Shown in pieces: positions 42,586-49,455 of a DNA stretch of 64,000 nucleotides. How positions within the stretch are numbered: the first letter of the stretch is position 1; each line of letters opens with the position of its first letter. The notes below the pieces were generated by a model that saw nothing but the letters and a program-made list of their open reading frames with translations, was not told where the DNA came from and did not search any database. Source of the DNA: Thermoplasmatales archaeon SW_10_69_26 (GTDB lineage Archaea > Thermoplasmatota > SW-10-69-26); NCBI GenBank assembly GCA_003009755.1, contig PXUB01000017.1, positions 19,149 through 83,148 of the forward strand, in the 5' to 3' direction. Position numbers and translations under genes: made by a program.

Positions 42586-43429
42586 GCCCCGCCCCATCGA
42601 CGACCGAGGACCGATCACCGACCGCCTCTCCGACGTCGAGGGCCTCCTCGTCGGCACCGACTTCGACGGGACCCTGTCCCCGATCGTCGACGACCCCGAC
42701 GACGCGCTGCCCTCCGCCGACGCCAAGCGGGCCCTGCGGCGCCTGGCGGCCCACCCGGCGACCGTCGTCGCCCTCGTCAGCGGCCGATCGCTGTCCGATC
42801 TGCGCCCGCGGGTCGGGCTCGCCGACGTCATCTACGTCGGCAACCACGGCCTCGAGATCGATCGCGGCGGCCCGCCCCGCGTCCATCCCGAAGCGCGCGA
42901 CCGACGCCGCCTCGTCCACCGAGCCTGTCGGACGGTCCGCGAGGCTCTCGGTCACACCCCCGTCCGCGTGGAGGGCAAGGGCCTCACCGCAACCGTGCAC
43001 CTCCGCGAGGCCGAGGACCGGGTCCGCGAGCGCGCGCTTGGCCTGCTCGAGGACTGCGTGGAGGCCTTCGATCACGAGCTGTGGCTGTCGTCCGCCGAGG
43101 CCGCCATCGAGATCCGACCCGCCGTCGACTGGGACAAAGGGGACGCGCTGCGGAACCTCGCCGACGACGCCCCCGAGGGATGGACGACCCTGTACCTCGG
43201 CGACGAGGAGACCGACGAGGACGCCTTCGAAGCGCTGGGCCCCGGCGAGGTCGGTATCCACGTCGGGAACGATCCCGACACCGCTGCCGGCTACCGGCTC
43301 CCCGAGCAGGCCCAGGTCGGCCCGTTCCTCGACGCGCTCGCCGAGGAGGTCCACGGCGAGGACGCCTCCATCGGGGCCCCCTCTCGGGGCATCCCGGTCC
43401 AACCGCCCAGCCCCACCGATCGCGCTTAG
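42572..43429 (+). CDS. otsB: Trehalose-6-phosphate phosphatase
   Basis: A 285-residue HAD phosphatase: motif I TDFDGTLSP with D30 and D32, SGRSLSDL (motif II) near 70, the cap with GNHGLEI near 90, and motifs III/IV around DWDKGDALR and YLGDEETDEDAFEAL near 209-223. It removes phosphate from trehalose-6-phosphate made by the preceding gene, with which it overlaps. GTG or ATG near 42572 is preceded by GAGAGAG purines acting as Shine-Dalgarno. Its end converges on the thioesterase gene with a 4-bp overlap. Confidence 0.9.
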   Translation: MTTPRPRPIDDRGPITDRLSDVEGLLVGTDFDGTLSPIVDDPDDALPSADAKRALRRLAAHPATVVALVSGRSLSDLRPRVGLADVIYVGNHGLEIDRGGPPRVHPEARDRRRLVHRACRTVREALGHTPVRVEGKGLTATVHLREAEDRVRERALGLLEDCVEAFDHELWLSSAEAAIEIRPAVDWDKGDALRNLADDAPEGWTTLYLGDEETDEDAFEALGPGEVGIHVGNDPDTAAGYRLPEQAQVGPFLDALAEEVHGEDASIGAPSRGIPVQPPSPTDRA

Positions 43430-43965
43430 CCGATCGGGATGTCGTCCGGCCCGGCCTCGGGCTTGGCGTTCTTCGTCGAGTAGGTCGCCCGCCCGGTCGC
43501 CACGAGCTTGCCCACCTCGTCCAGCTGTTCGGGGTCCACCTGGTCCGGCTCCGTGATCCCGGCGTCCTCCGGCAGCTGGAGCACGTCCACGTCCACGAAA
43601 GCGATCGTGGATCCGGCGTTCACGATCTCGGCCGCCGCCACCGTGTTCCGCTGCAGCGCCGGTCGCACGTAGTCGATGCGCAGATCGATCGTCGGCGTCG
43701 GCGCGTTCGTCAGGGTGAACGTCGCCGCGCCGCCGGCCAGGTCGATCAACCCGGCCAGGATGCCGCCGTGGATGCTGGGGATCTTCGGGTTGCCGACGAG
43801 CTCCTCACGGTAGGGAAGCCAGATCGTGGCCTCGCCCGGCTCCACGTCGACGACGCGGAGATCCATCCAGTCGTGGAAGTTCGGGACCCGGATCAGGTCC
43901 TCCAGCGTCTCGATGTCCCAGGAGGGCCCGTCCTCGTCGGCCTCGGTCGACCGGTCCGCGGACAC
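43426..43965 (-). CDS. PaaI-type hotdog thioesterase
   Basis: The 179-residue hotdog-fold protein has the PaaI signature around SIHGGILAGLIDLAGGAATF (residues about 68-87; catalytic Asp in the helix) and PTPTIDLRIDYVRPA as the following strand. PaaI relatives hydrolyse aryl- or acyl-CoA thioesters; the substrate here is unknown. An acidic N-terminal extension (residues 1-20) and a C-terminal tail make it longer than the 140-residue norm. GTG start at 43965 with a CTTTTC box about 26-30 nt upstream. Confidence 0.82.
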   Translation of the reverse strand: MSADRSTEADEDGPSWDIETLEDLIRVPNFHDWMDLRVVDVEPGEATIWLPYREELVGNPKIPSIHGGILAGLIDLAGGAATFTLTNAPTPTIDLRIDYVRPALQRNTVAAAEIVNAGSTIAFVDVDVLQLPEDAGITEPDQVDPEQLDEVGKLVATGRATYSTKNAKPEAGPDDIPIG

Positions 43966-44002
43966 GACGGCCCAGCAGGCCGCGGCGTGAAAAGCCGACC
44001 GG

Positions 44003-45286
44003 TCACGGCTCGTCGGCGTCCGCCAGCCGGACCCGCACCGTCAAGATGCGCCGGTTGGCGACCTCCTCCAGCGTGAACGTCACGTCCTCGTGCTCGATCG
44101 TCTCGCCGGCTCGCCCCGGGCGGCCCAGCTCGTGGAACAGGAACCCGCCCAGCGTCTCGTACCCGGCGTCGTCGGGCAGATCGAGCTCCAGCTCGTCGTT
44201 CACCCGCTCGATGTCGGTGCGCGCGTCGAAGATCGCCTCCGCCTCGTCGACCCACTCGACCGTCTCGGCGGCCGGGTCGTACTCGTCGAAGATGTCGCCC
44301 ACGATCTCCTCGAGGATGTCCTCCAACGTCACGAGGCCCGCGGTCCCGCCGAACTCGTCGTGCACGATCGCCATGTGGATCCGCCGGGTCTTCATCTCCC
44401 GCAGGATCTCGTCCAACGGCGTCGTCTCGGGCACGAACAGCGTCTCCTTCATGACCGAGTCCGCCGAGGCTTTCGGCTGGTCCTGCACGGCGTCGAGCAC
44501 GTCCTTGCCGTAGACGACGCCGACGATGTTGTCCAGATCCTCGCGGAACACCGGCAGCCGCGAGTACCCGGTGTCGGTGACGAGCTGGGCGACCTCCTCC
44601 ACCGGGGCGCTGGCCTCGATCGCGACGACGTCGGTGCGCGGTGCCATCACGTCGCCGACCTGCTCGTCGCCGAAATCCAGCACCGCCTCGATCATCTCGA
44701 TCTCGGCCGCGGCGAGCACGTCCTGGCGGCGACCGGCCCGCAACATGCCGCGGATCTCCGGCTCGTCGAGGAACACGCGCTTGGGCGCCAGATCGCCCGG
44801 CTCGGTCAGCTCGGACAGCGCCTCGATCAGCCCCACGGCCGGCGCCAGCACGACCTGGGCTGCCCGGATCGGGCTGGTCAGGTCCGGGCCCCGCTCCTCG
44901 GGATCGCGCGAGGCGATCACGCGGGGGGCCACCTCGGCCGCCGTCACCAGGACGAGCCCACCCAAAGCGATGCCGGCCACGACCGCCCAACCCAGCGACA
45001 CGGGCAGCGCGGTGACCGCGATCGCGACGGCGAGCCCGCCGGCGGCCACGTTGGCCAGGTGCTTGCCGACGAGGACCGCGGTGAACGCCTGCGTGGGCGG
45101 CCCCAGGCTGCGCCGATCGGTTTCGGTGCCGACGCCCAGGCGCTCGCGGTAGAAGGACGGCGCCGTGGACAGGGCCGTCTCGCAGGCCGCGAACAGGGCC
45201 GAGGCCGCGACGAAGAGGACGAAGAAGGCCGCCTGCACGCCGACCGCGAAGGCCGACACCAGCAGGCCGCCGGCGGCCCCGATCAC
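44003..45286 (-). CDS. CNNM/CorC-type membrane protein with CBS pair
   Basis: A 427-residue protein from the GTG at 45286. The N-terminal DUF21 membrane domain (residues 5-170) has FAACETALSTAP, a CBS pair follows from about 195 to 320 (MAPRTDVVAIEASAPVEEVAQL; DEFGGTAGLVTLEDILEEIVGDI), and then a CorC_HlyC domain to the end. Family members transport Mg2+ (or Co2+) or regulate it, and were formerly called hemolysins. The frame continues about 100 codons upstream, but that part has arginine-rich non-gene composition. Confidence 0.87.
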   Translation of the reverse strand: MIGAAGGLLVSAFAVGVQAAFFVLFVAASALFAACETALSTAPSFYRERLGVGTETDRRSLGPPTQAFTAVLVGKHLANVAAGGLAVAIAVTALPVSLGWAVVAGIALGGLVLVTAAEVAPRVIASRDPEERGPDLTSPIRAAQVVLAPAVGLIEALSELTEPGDLAPKRVFLDEPEIRGMLRAGRRQDVLAAAEIEMIEAVLDFGDEQVGDVMAPRTDVVAIEASAPVEEVAQLVTDTGYSRLPVFREDLDNIVGVVYGKDVLDAVQDQPKASADSVMKETLFVPETTPLDEILREMKTRRIHMAIVHDEFGGTAGLVTLEDILEEIVGDIFDEYDPAAETVEWVDEAEAIFDARTDIERVNDELELDLPDDAGYETLGGFLFHELGRPGRAGETIEHEDVTFTLEEVANRRILTVRVRLADADEP

Positions 45287-45644
45287 CGACGCCCACCGAC
45301 CGGTGTGCCTCGCCGATCGCGGCTCCAGACCTCCGTCTGGACGCTCGGTAGGCTCGTCGGCGGCCGTCGCTGACGCCGTGCGACCATCGGGCCGCGAGAT
45401 GCAGCGGACCCTTCTTCTTTCTATGGGGGCCAGCTCTCGCCTTCCCAAGCGGCCCCGACGCCCGATCCCTCCCCCGAAGAGGAGATTCCAGGCCGGGGGC
45501 GCGATCCGTGGACGCGAGATCGCCTGGGCTGGTGGGTCGAAGTCTGCGTGGAGAAGCGCAGGCGGCCAACCGAGGCCCACCCACAGCAATCATCCCCTAC
45601 GAGACAGCGGCCGGTTGACCGTACAAAACCGTTGGGGTGCGGGG
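45287..45644. other. 358-bp gap upstream of the CNNM gene
   Basis: The minus strand carries CCATAGAAAGAAGAAGGGTC at 45406-45425, very like the sequence that follows repeat R1 copy 3 (GTAGAAAGAAAAAGGGTC at 46928-46945). It may be a piece of a decayed R1 copy or a shared promoter-proximal sequence. No gene is seen. Confidence 0.35.
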
Positions 45645-46556
45645 TCAGGCGGGGTCGGCGAACAGCTGCTCGGCTCGACCGGCGACGGCCAGGGCGTCCT
45701 CGCCGAGCAGGTAGGCGACGGGCTCGATCCCGAAGGCGCCCTCGTGGTAGAGGAGCAGGGGGCCCTCCGCGCCGGTGTCGGCCAGACGGTCGCGGACACG
45801 CTCGCGCCGGGCCTCGTAGCTGGCGTCGAAGCCGACGGTCGCGAGCCCGGCCTCGCGGGCGCGCTCGACGAGCGGTTCGCGGAAGGCGACGTTCAGGGCC
45901 GCCCGCAGCTCGGGGTGCTCGTCCCGCACGGCGAGGACGACGGTGGCGACGTGGCGCGAGGCGCCGAACGAGGGTTCGGTCGTGACGCGCGCCTGACCGC
46001 CGATCACGTTGATCCGGCCCGGCAGGGCGGCCACGTCCCACACGCCCTCGGCCCCCTCGACGGCCTGGGCAAGGTTCGAGCCCACGTGAGGGATCCAGTC
46101 GGCCAGGCCCTCGATCAACGTCAACCGGCGCACGGCCACGCGCAGGTCGACGAGGACCCGGTGCTCGGCCATCACCCGGCTGTCGGGCTCGATGCAGGCA
46201 TCGCACCCGGTGCCCTCCAGCTCGGGCATCCGCTCCTCGTGCATCCGACAGATCGGGCCGCGGTTCTCGAGGCGTCGCACCAGATGGAGGCTCTCGGCCA
46301 GCGCCGCGACCTCGTCCATCGTGCCCTGGGCGAGCCCCTCGGCCACCTCGCGAGCGGTCGCCTGCACGCGCTCGTCGGCCGCGATCGCCCCCTCGAGCCC
46401 GTCCGCGCTGAGGTACTTCGACACCTGAGCCTGGCTGATGCCCAGATGATCGGCGATCGCCGCCTGCGAGAGGCCACGGTCGGCCAGCTCGTCGGCCACC
46501 ATCGCCCGGTAGGTCGGCAAGAACGCCTCGACCACGACCTCCTGCGGGAAACGCAC
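45645..46556 (-). CDS. ThiN-domain helix-turn-helix regulator (ThiR-like)
   Basis: Length 303 residues. The N-terminal HTH is DRGLSQAAIADHLGISQAQV SKYLS (about 24-48), then a Cys segment (ICRMHEERMPELEGTGCDAC, about 97-116) that could bind metal, and a C-terminal ThiN domain (about 130-300), which in other proteins binds thiamine phosphate. Archaeal regulators of this plan (ThiR) repress thiamine genes when thiamine phosphates are plentiful; no thiamine genes are adjacent. GTG 46556 is chosen because TTTTT lies 26 nt upstream; the frame also continues upstream into repeat DNA. Confidence 0.83.
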   Translation of the reverse strand: MRFPQEVVVEAFLPTYRAMVADELADRGLSQAAIADHLGISQAQVSKYLSADGLEGAIAADERVQATAREVAEGLAQGTMDEVAALAESLHLVRRLENRGPICRMHEERMPELEGTGCDACIEPDSRVMAEHRVLVDLRVAVRRLTLIEGLADWIPHVGSNLAQAVEGAEGVWDVAALPGRINVIGGQARVTTEPSFGASRHVATVVLAVRDEHPELRAALNVAFREPLVERAREAGLATVGFDASYEARRERVRDRLADTGAEGPLLLYHEGAFGIEPVAYLLGEDALAVAGRAEQLFADPA

Positions 46557-46580
46557 GCTGCGGCAACGCCAACGCCCGCC

Positions 46581-46585
46581 AAAAA
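46581..46585 (-). promoter_or_regulatory. Leaderless promoter of the ThiR-like gene
   Basis: CTTTTTGG, with the T run centred 27 nt before the GTG at 46556 on the minus strand. Confidence 0.5.
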
Positions 46586-46656
46586 GCCACAGGGGTCCAG
46601 CGGCGGTGAAGCTGTGCCCAGGCCCCCACGACCCGGCCAGGGCGGATCCGGCGAAC

Positions 46657-46775
46657 ATAGCCCTGCGGGAAGTCCGGAAGGGCCGAAGATCTGTGCCGAT
46701 AGGGGCCTGCGTCGGCCTGGCCGGGCTTCGTCTTCCTTGCCGAGCGTTCTCCTTGCCTCTCGGAAGGCGGGGCCG
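46657..46775 (+). repeat. Dispersed repeat R1, copy 2 (divergent)
   Basis: It begins ATAGCCCTGCGGGAAG and later shares GGGGCCTGCGTCG, TTGCCGAG and TCTCCTTG at the same spacings as copy 4 (63807), with no net length change over about 100 nt. It is the most diverged copy and stands head-to-tail with copy 3, start to start 146 bp. Confidence 0.55.
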
Positions 46776-46802
46776 GCGAGTCCAGTTGCCCGTCAGGCGG
46801 AG

Positions 46803-46945
46803 ATAGCCTTGCGCGAAGATCCCACAGCGTCCAAGATCAGGGTCGATGGGGCCTTCGTCGCTGGCGAGGGGGGTTTCTTTCTTCGCGACCGTTTTTCTTT
46901 GTCCCCCTCGCCAGACGCCGAGGCCCCGTAGAAAGAAAAAGGGTC
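46803..46945 (+). repeat. Dispersed repeat R1, copy 3, with 12-bp hairpin
   Basis: It begins ATAGCCTTGCGCGAAGATCC, is about 85 percent alike to copy 4 over the first 75 nt by eye, and carries a perfect 12-bp stem (46861-46872 with 46903-46914, CTGGCGAGGGGG) around a 30-nt CT-rich loop. GGCCCCGTAGAAAGAAAAAG follows, similar to the end of copy 1. It lies about 60 nt upstream of the likely TATA of the acidic-protein gene. Confidence 0.65.
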
Positions 46946-47014
46946 TTCGTTTCACGCGCGCTGCCAAACCGCCTTTTCACCACTCCCGGGGGAGCCCGTC
47001 GTTGGTGACAACCG

Positions 47015-48172
47015 ATGCGTCGATCGATCACGACGGTCGGGTTCGTCGTCCTCACGCTGCTGGTGGCAGGTGGCGGGGCCGCGCAGACGGTCTCGGGCTC
47101 CGCTGACGCCTCCGCCGACGCGGAGACGACGACCGATCAGGACTGGGAAACCGAGGGCTACAGCACGCAGAACGACCAGGCCGACGCCGAGGCCTCCACC
47201 GGCGAGTCCACGCGGGTCTCCGCCGACGCCTCCGCCGACGCGGAGCTCGACGCCGACGAGGTCCGCCAAGAGGCCGAGAACCGGCTCGACCAGGCGCGCG
47301 AGACGGCCAACTCCACCCAGGCCGAGCTCTCGTCCCAGGTCGAGGGCGAGGTCCACCTCGACGAGGACCTCGATACGCACGAAGAGGTCGCCTTCGAGAC
47401 CAACACCGAGGAGGACCACGAGGACGAGCCCTCCGCCGAGGACGACGAAAACGCCTCCGAGGAGGACGAGGGCGAGGCTGAGCGCGCGGACCGCGCCCAG
47501 GCCGACACTCGCTCCAACAGCCACGGCTACGTCCAACACAACGCCTCCGGCGAAGGGCAGGCCGAGGCCGAGGGCGAGACCGAGCAGGACACCGAGCAGG
47601 ACGCCGACGCCGAGGACGAGCGCGAGCAGCCCGACGAGGCGGACGAGGCCGAGACCGAGCCCTCGATCCAGATCGAGGCCTCGCACTCGCACTGGGCCTA
47701 CGCGCAACAGCGCATCGAGGAGATCGAGTCCCAGACCCAGATCCGCGCCGACGGTGTGGACGTCCACCACGAGCGCTCGATCGACCCGGACCTCGACGAG
47801 AGCGCCTCCGCCGACGTGGGCCTCTCGGCCGCCTTCAGCGCGACGACCGCCCACATCGCCAACGGTGCCTCCACCGTGCAGGAGACGACCCAGTCGCTGA
47901 CCTCCGAGGTCCGCGAGCTCGTCGATCACACCTCGGGTGGCGCCCGAGCATCCTCGCACACGACGGTCGACGAGCGGGTCGACGTCGCCGGGCAGGCCCA
48001 AGGCTCCCTCGAGGGCCAAGCCGAGTCCCAGCTCGACCACGAGGTCCCCGACCCCGAGCTGCCCGACGCCGATCCGCCGCGGACCGACGTCGACGCCGAC
48101 ACGCAGGCCTCCTCCCACACCGAGGCCGAGTCCAGCCTCGCGGGCGACGAGCAGATCGGAACCGACATCTGA
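47015..48172 (+). CDS. Very acidic low-complexity secreted protein
   Basis: The 385-residue protein has a signal peptide (TTVGFVVLTLLVAGGGAAQ) and then an almost entirely Asp/Glu/Ala/Ser/Thr/Gln chain. The segment VSADASADAE recurs early (GSADASADAE at about 27; VSADASADAE at about 70), and a central stretch (about 130-220) is nearly half Asp and Glu. Predicted to be disordered or coiled; no membrane anchor at the C-terminus and no cysteine. It could be a cell-surface or extracellular ion- or water-binding polymer-like protein, or a matrix protein; no family recognised. ATG 47015. Its 3' third overlaps the opposite-strand MBL frame. Confidence 0.7.
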   Translation: MRRSITTVGFVVLTLLVAGGGAAQTVSGSADASADAETTTDQDWETEGYSTQNDQADAEASTGESTRVSADASADAELDADEVRQEAENRLDQARETANSTQAELSSQVEGEVHLDEDLDTHEEVAFETNTEEDHEDEPSAEDDENASEEDEGEAERADRAQADTRSNSHGYVQHNASGEGQAEAEGETEQDTEQDADAEDEREQPDEADEAETEPSIQIEASHSHWAYAQQRIEEIESQTQIRADGVDVHHERSIDPDLDESASADVGLSAAFSATTAHIANGASTVQETTQSLTSEVRELVDHTSGGARASSHTTVDERVDVAGQAQGSLEGQAESQLDHEVPDPELPDADPPRTDVDADTQASSHTEAESSLAGDEQIGTDI

Positions 48173-48809
48173 TCCCCGCCGCGGCCGCCATCTCGACGTG
48201 CCGGTCGCCGCCGCCTTCCACCGGTTCGACGTGGCCGGGGTACAGGTTCTCGACGTCGAGGTCGGCCAACCGCTTCAGCGTCGACAGCATCTGGGAGCCG
48301 TCGCCGGTCGGCAGGTCCACCCGACCGAAGGAACCCTGCGAGAACACGGCGTCGCCGGCCAACAGCGTGCCCGAGTCGGCATGCCACAGGCTGGTGTGGC
48401 CCGCCGTGTGCCCCGGCGTGTGCAGCACCGCCAGCTCGACGTCGCCGACGGCGATCGCCGTCTCCGGCTCGATGCCCGTCACGGGGTGGGCCCGTTGCTC
48501 GGCGCCGTACTGCTCGCCCAACGTCAGATCGGCTCGGCCCTCGCGGACGGCCTGCGCCTCGGCTTCGGGCATGACGAGCTCGGCGTCGAAGGCCTCGGCC
48601 AAGGCGGGCGCGCCGCCGACGTGGTCGTGGTGCCAGTGGGTCAGGTAGATGCGGTCCAGCGTCCGATCGCCCAGCAGCTCCTCGACCCGATCACGCGTCG
48701 AGGCGAGCCCGAGCCCGGTCCCGGCGTCGACGATCAACGCCTCGTCGCTCGCCGTCACGAGGTAGTGGTTGCAATCGAAGCCGCCACCGCCGACCCGTTC
48801 GACGTCCAC
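47835..48809 (-). CDS. Metallo-beta-lactamase-fold hydrolase, probably reading through its natural end
   Basis: From the GTG at 48809 the first about 210 residues are a normal MBL-fold hydrolase: NHYLVTASDEALIVDAGTG, metal motif THWHHDHVGG (57-66), HTPGHTAGHTSLW near 128, GDAVFSQGSFGRVDL near 147 and YPGHVEPVEGGG near 187. Glyoxalase-II-like thiol ester or similar hydrolysis is expected. Homologues would end near 48180, but no stop occurs until 47835, so about 113 further residues are read, Arg-rich and antisense to the acidic-protein gene. The stop seems to have been lost or a frameshift is present. Confidence 0.75.
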   Translation of the reverse strand: MDVERVGGGGFDCNHYLVTASDEALIVDAGTGLGLASTRDRVEELLGDRTLDRIYLTHWHHDHVGGAPALAEAFDAELVMPEAEAQAVREGRADLTLGEQYGAEQRAHPVTGIEPETAIAVGDVELAVLHTPGHTAGHTSLWHADSGTLLAGDAVFSQGSFGRVDLPTGDGSQMLSTLKRLADLDVENLYPGHVEPVEGGGDRHVEMAAAAGIRCRFRSARRPRGWTRPRCGRRPACRRRRRSAADRRRAARGRGPRGRAGTRLGPRGSLGPARRRRPARRPSCARMLGRHPRCDRRARGPRRSATGSSPARWRHRWRCGRSSR

Positions 48810-48965
48810 GCCGACGGCAGGTCCTCGGATGCCTTCAGCCTTCCGTCGGGGCACCCACGGTCCACCACGGCCTCCCGCTCGCCGGTTCCCCGTCCAGGTC
48901 GATCCCTGGAACGGAAGAGAAGGTCTTTTGCGGGCCGACGGTGGGACAAATAAAGGTAGACGAAA

Positions 48966-48979
48966 CATCTATATAGATG
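48966..48979. promoter_or_regulatory. 14-bp palindrome with TATATA core between divergent genes
   Basis: CATCTATATAGATG, perfect, at a place where both a leftward promoter (for the MBL gene, start 48809) and a rightward one (start 49009) could be. The TATATA core may be a TATA box for the rightward gene with a start near 49000, and the symmetric flanks a repressor site. Confidence 0.5.
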
Positions 48980-49008
48980 GAACAACAGAATACCGGGTGG
49001 GATGGACC

Positions 49009-49389
49009 ATGGACGTGGACATCGAGCCGGGGGATTGGCCGGTGGAGGGCGTCGCGCGTGTCCTCGAGCAGCGGCTGGGCCAGCCGCCCGACGTCGCTCG
49101 GGAGCAGTCCGAGCGCCTGCTCGAGATCTTCCACGCCGACACCACGATCGAGGACACCGAGGTCGAAAGCGACGAGCGCGAGCTGCTGTGGGACCTGATG
49201 TTGGCCGGCCTGGTGACGATGGAGACCCAGCACCGGCCCCACCCCGACCACGGGCGGATGTGGCGGTACTTCTACTGGCACCTCGTCCCGCCCGAGCGCC
49301 TCGAGGAGGAGGACCAGGAGGGCGAGGAGGAGCCCACCGTCTACGACGAGCTCCCCGCCAGCGCCTGGCGCGACCGCGCCACCGCGTGA
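49009..49389 (+). CDS. Uncharacterised acidic protein, possibly winged-helix
   Basis: The protein has 126 residues from ATG 49009. It has a helical N-terminal half (VEGVARVLEQRLGQPPDVARE; SERLLEIFHADTTIEDTEV) and a helix-turn-helix-like middle ELLWDLMLAGLVTMETQHR, followed by GRMWRYFYWHLVPPERLEE and a very acidic tail. The order helix, LxxLMxxGLVTxE, wing-like RMWRYFYW suggests a winged helix that reads DNA, but no family name is certain. The palindrome at 48966-48979 sits in its promoter and could be its own operator. The longer in-frame start is upstream of the promoter. Confidence 0.65.
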   Translation: MDVDIEPGDWPVEGVARVLEQRLGQPPDVAREQSERLLEIFHADTTIEDTEVESDERELLWDLMLAGLVTMETQHRPHPDHGRMWRYFYWHLVPPERLEEEDQEGEEEPTVYDELPASAWRDRATA

Positions 49390-49455
49390 TCGCGGCCGAC
49401 CCCCCCGCGGCCCCGTCCGAAAGAGCTTGAAGGGGTGGCCAGCTGCGAAGACACG

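Larger units (their letters stand above)
46557..47014. other. 458-bp gap with two tandem R1 repeats between divergent genes
   Basis: From left: the ThiR promoter (46581-46585, minus strand), R1 copy 2 (46657-46775), R1 copy 3 (46803-46945), and a TTTTC patch at 46973-46977 that could be the TATA box of the acidic-protein gene. No gene is seen. Confidence 0.55.

Noticed and set aside
45290..45589. N-terminal extension of the CNNM gene by about 100 codons
   Set aside because: Arg/Pro-rich composition unlike the rest, and a GTG at 45286 gives the normal domain start.
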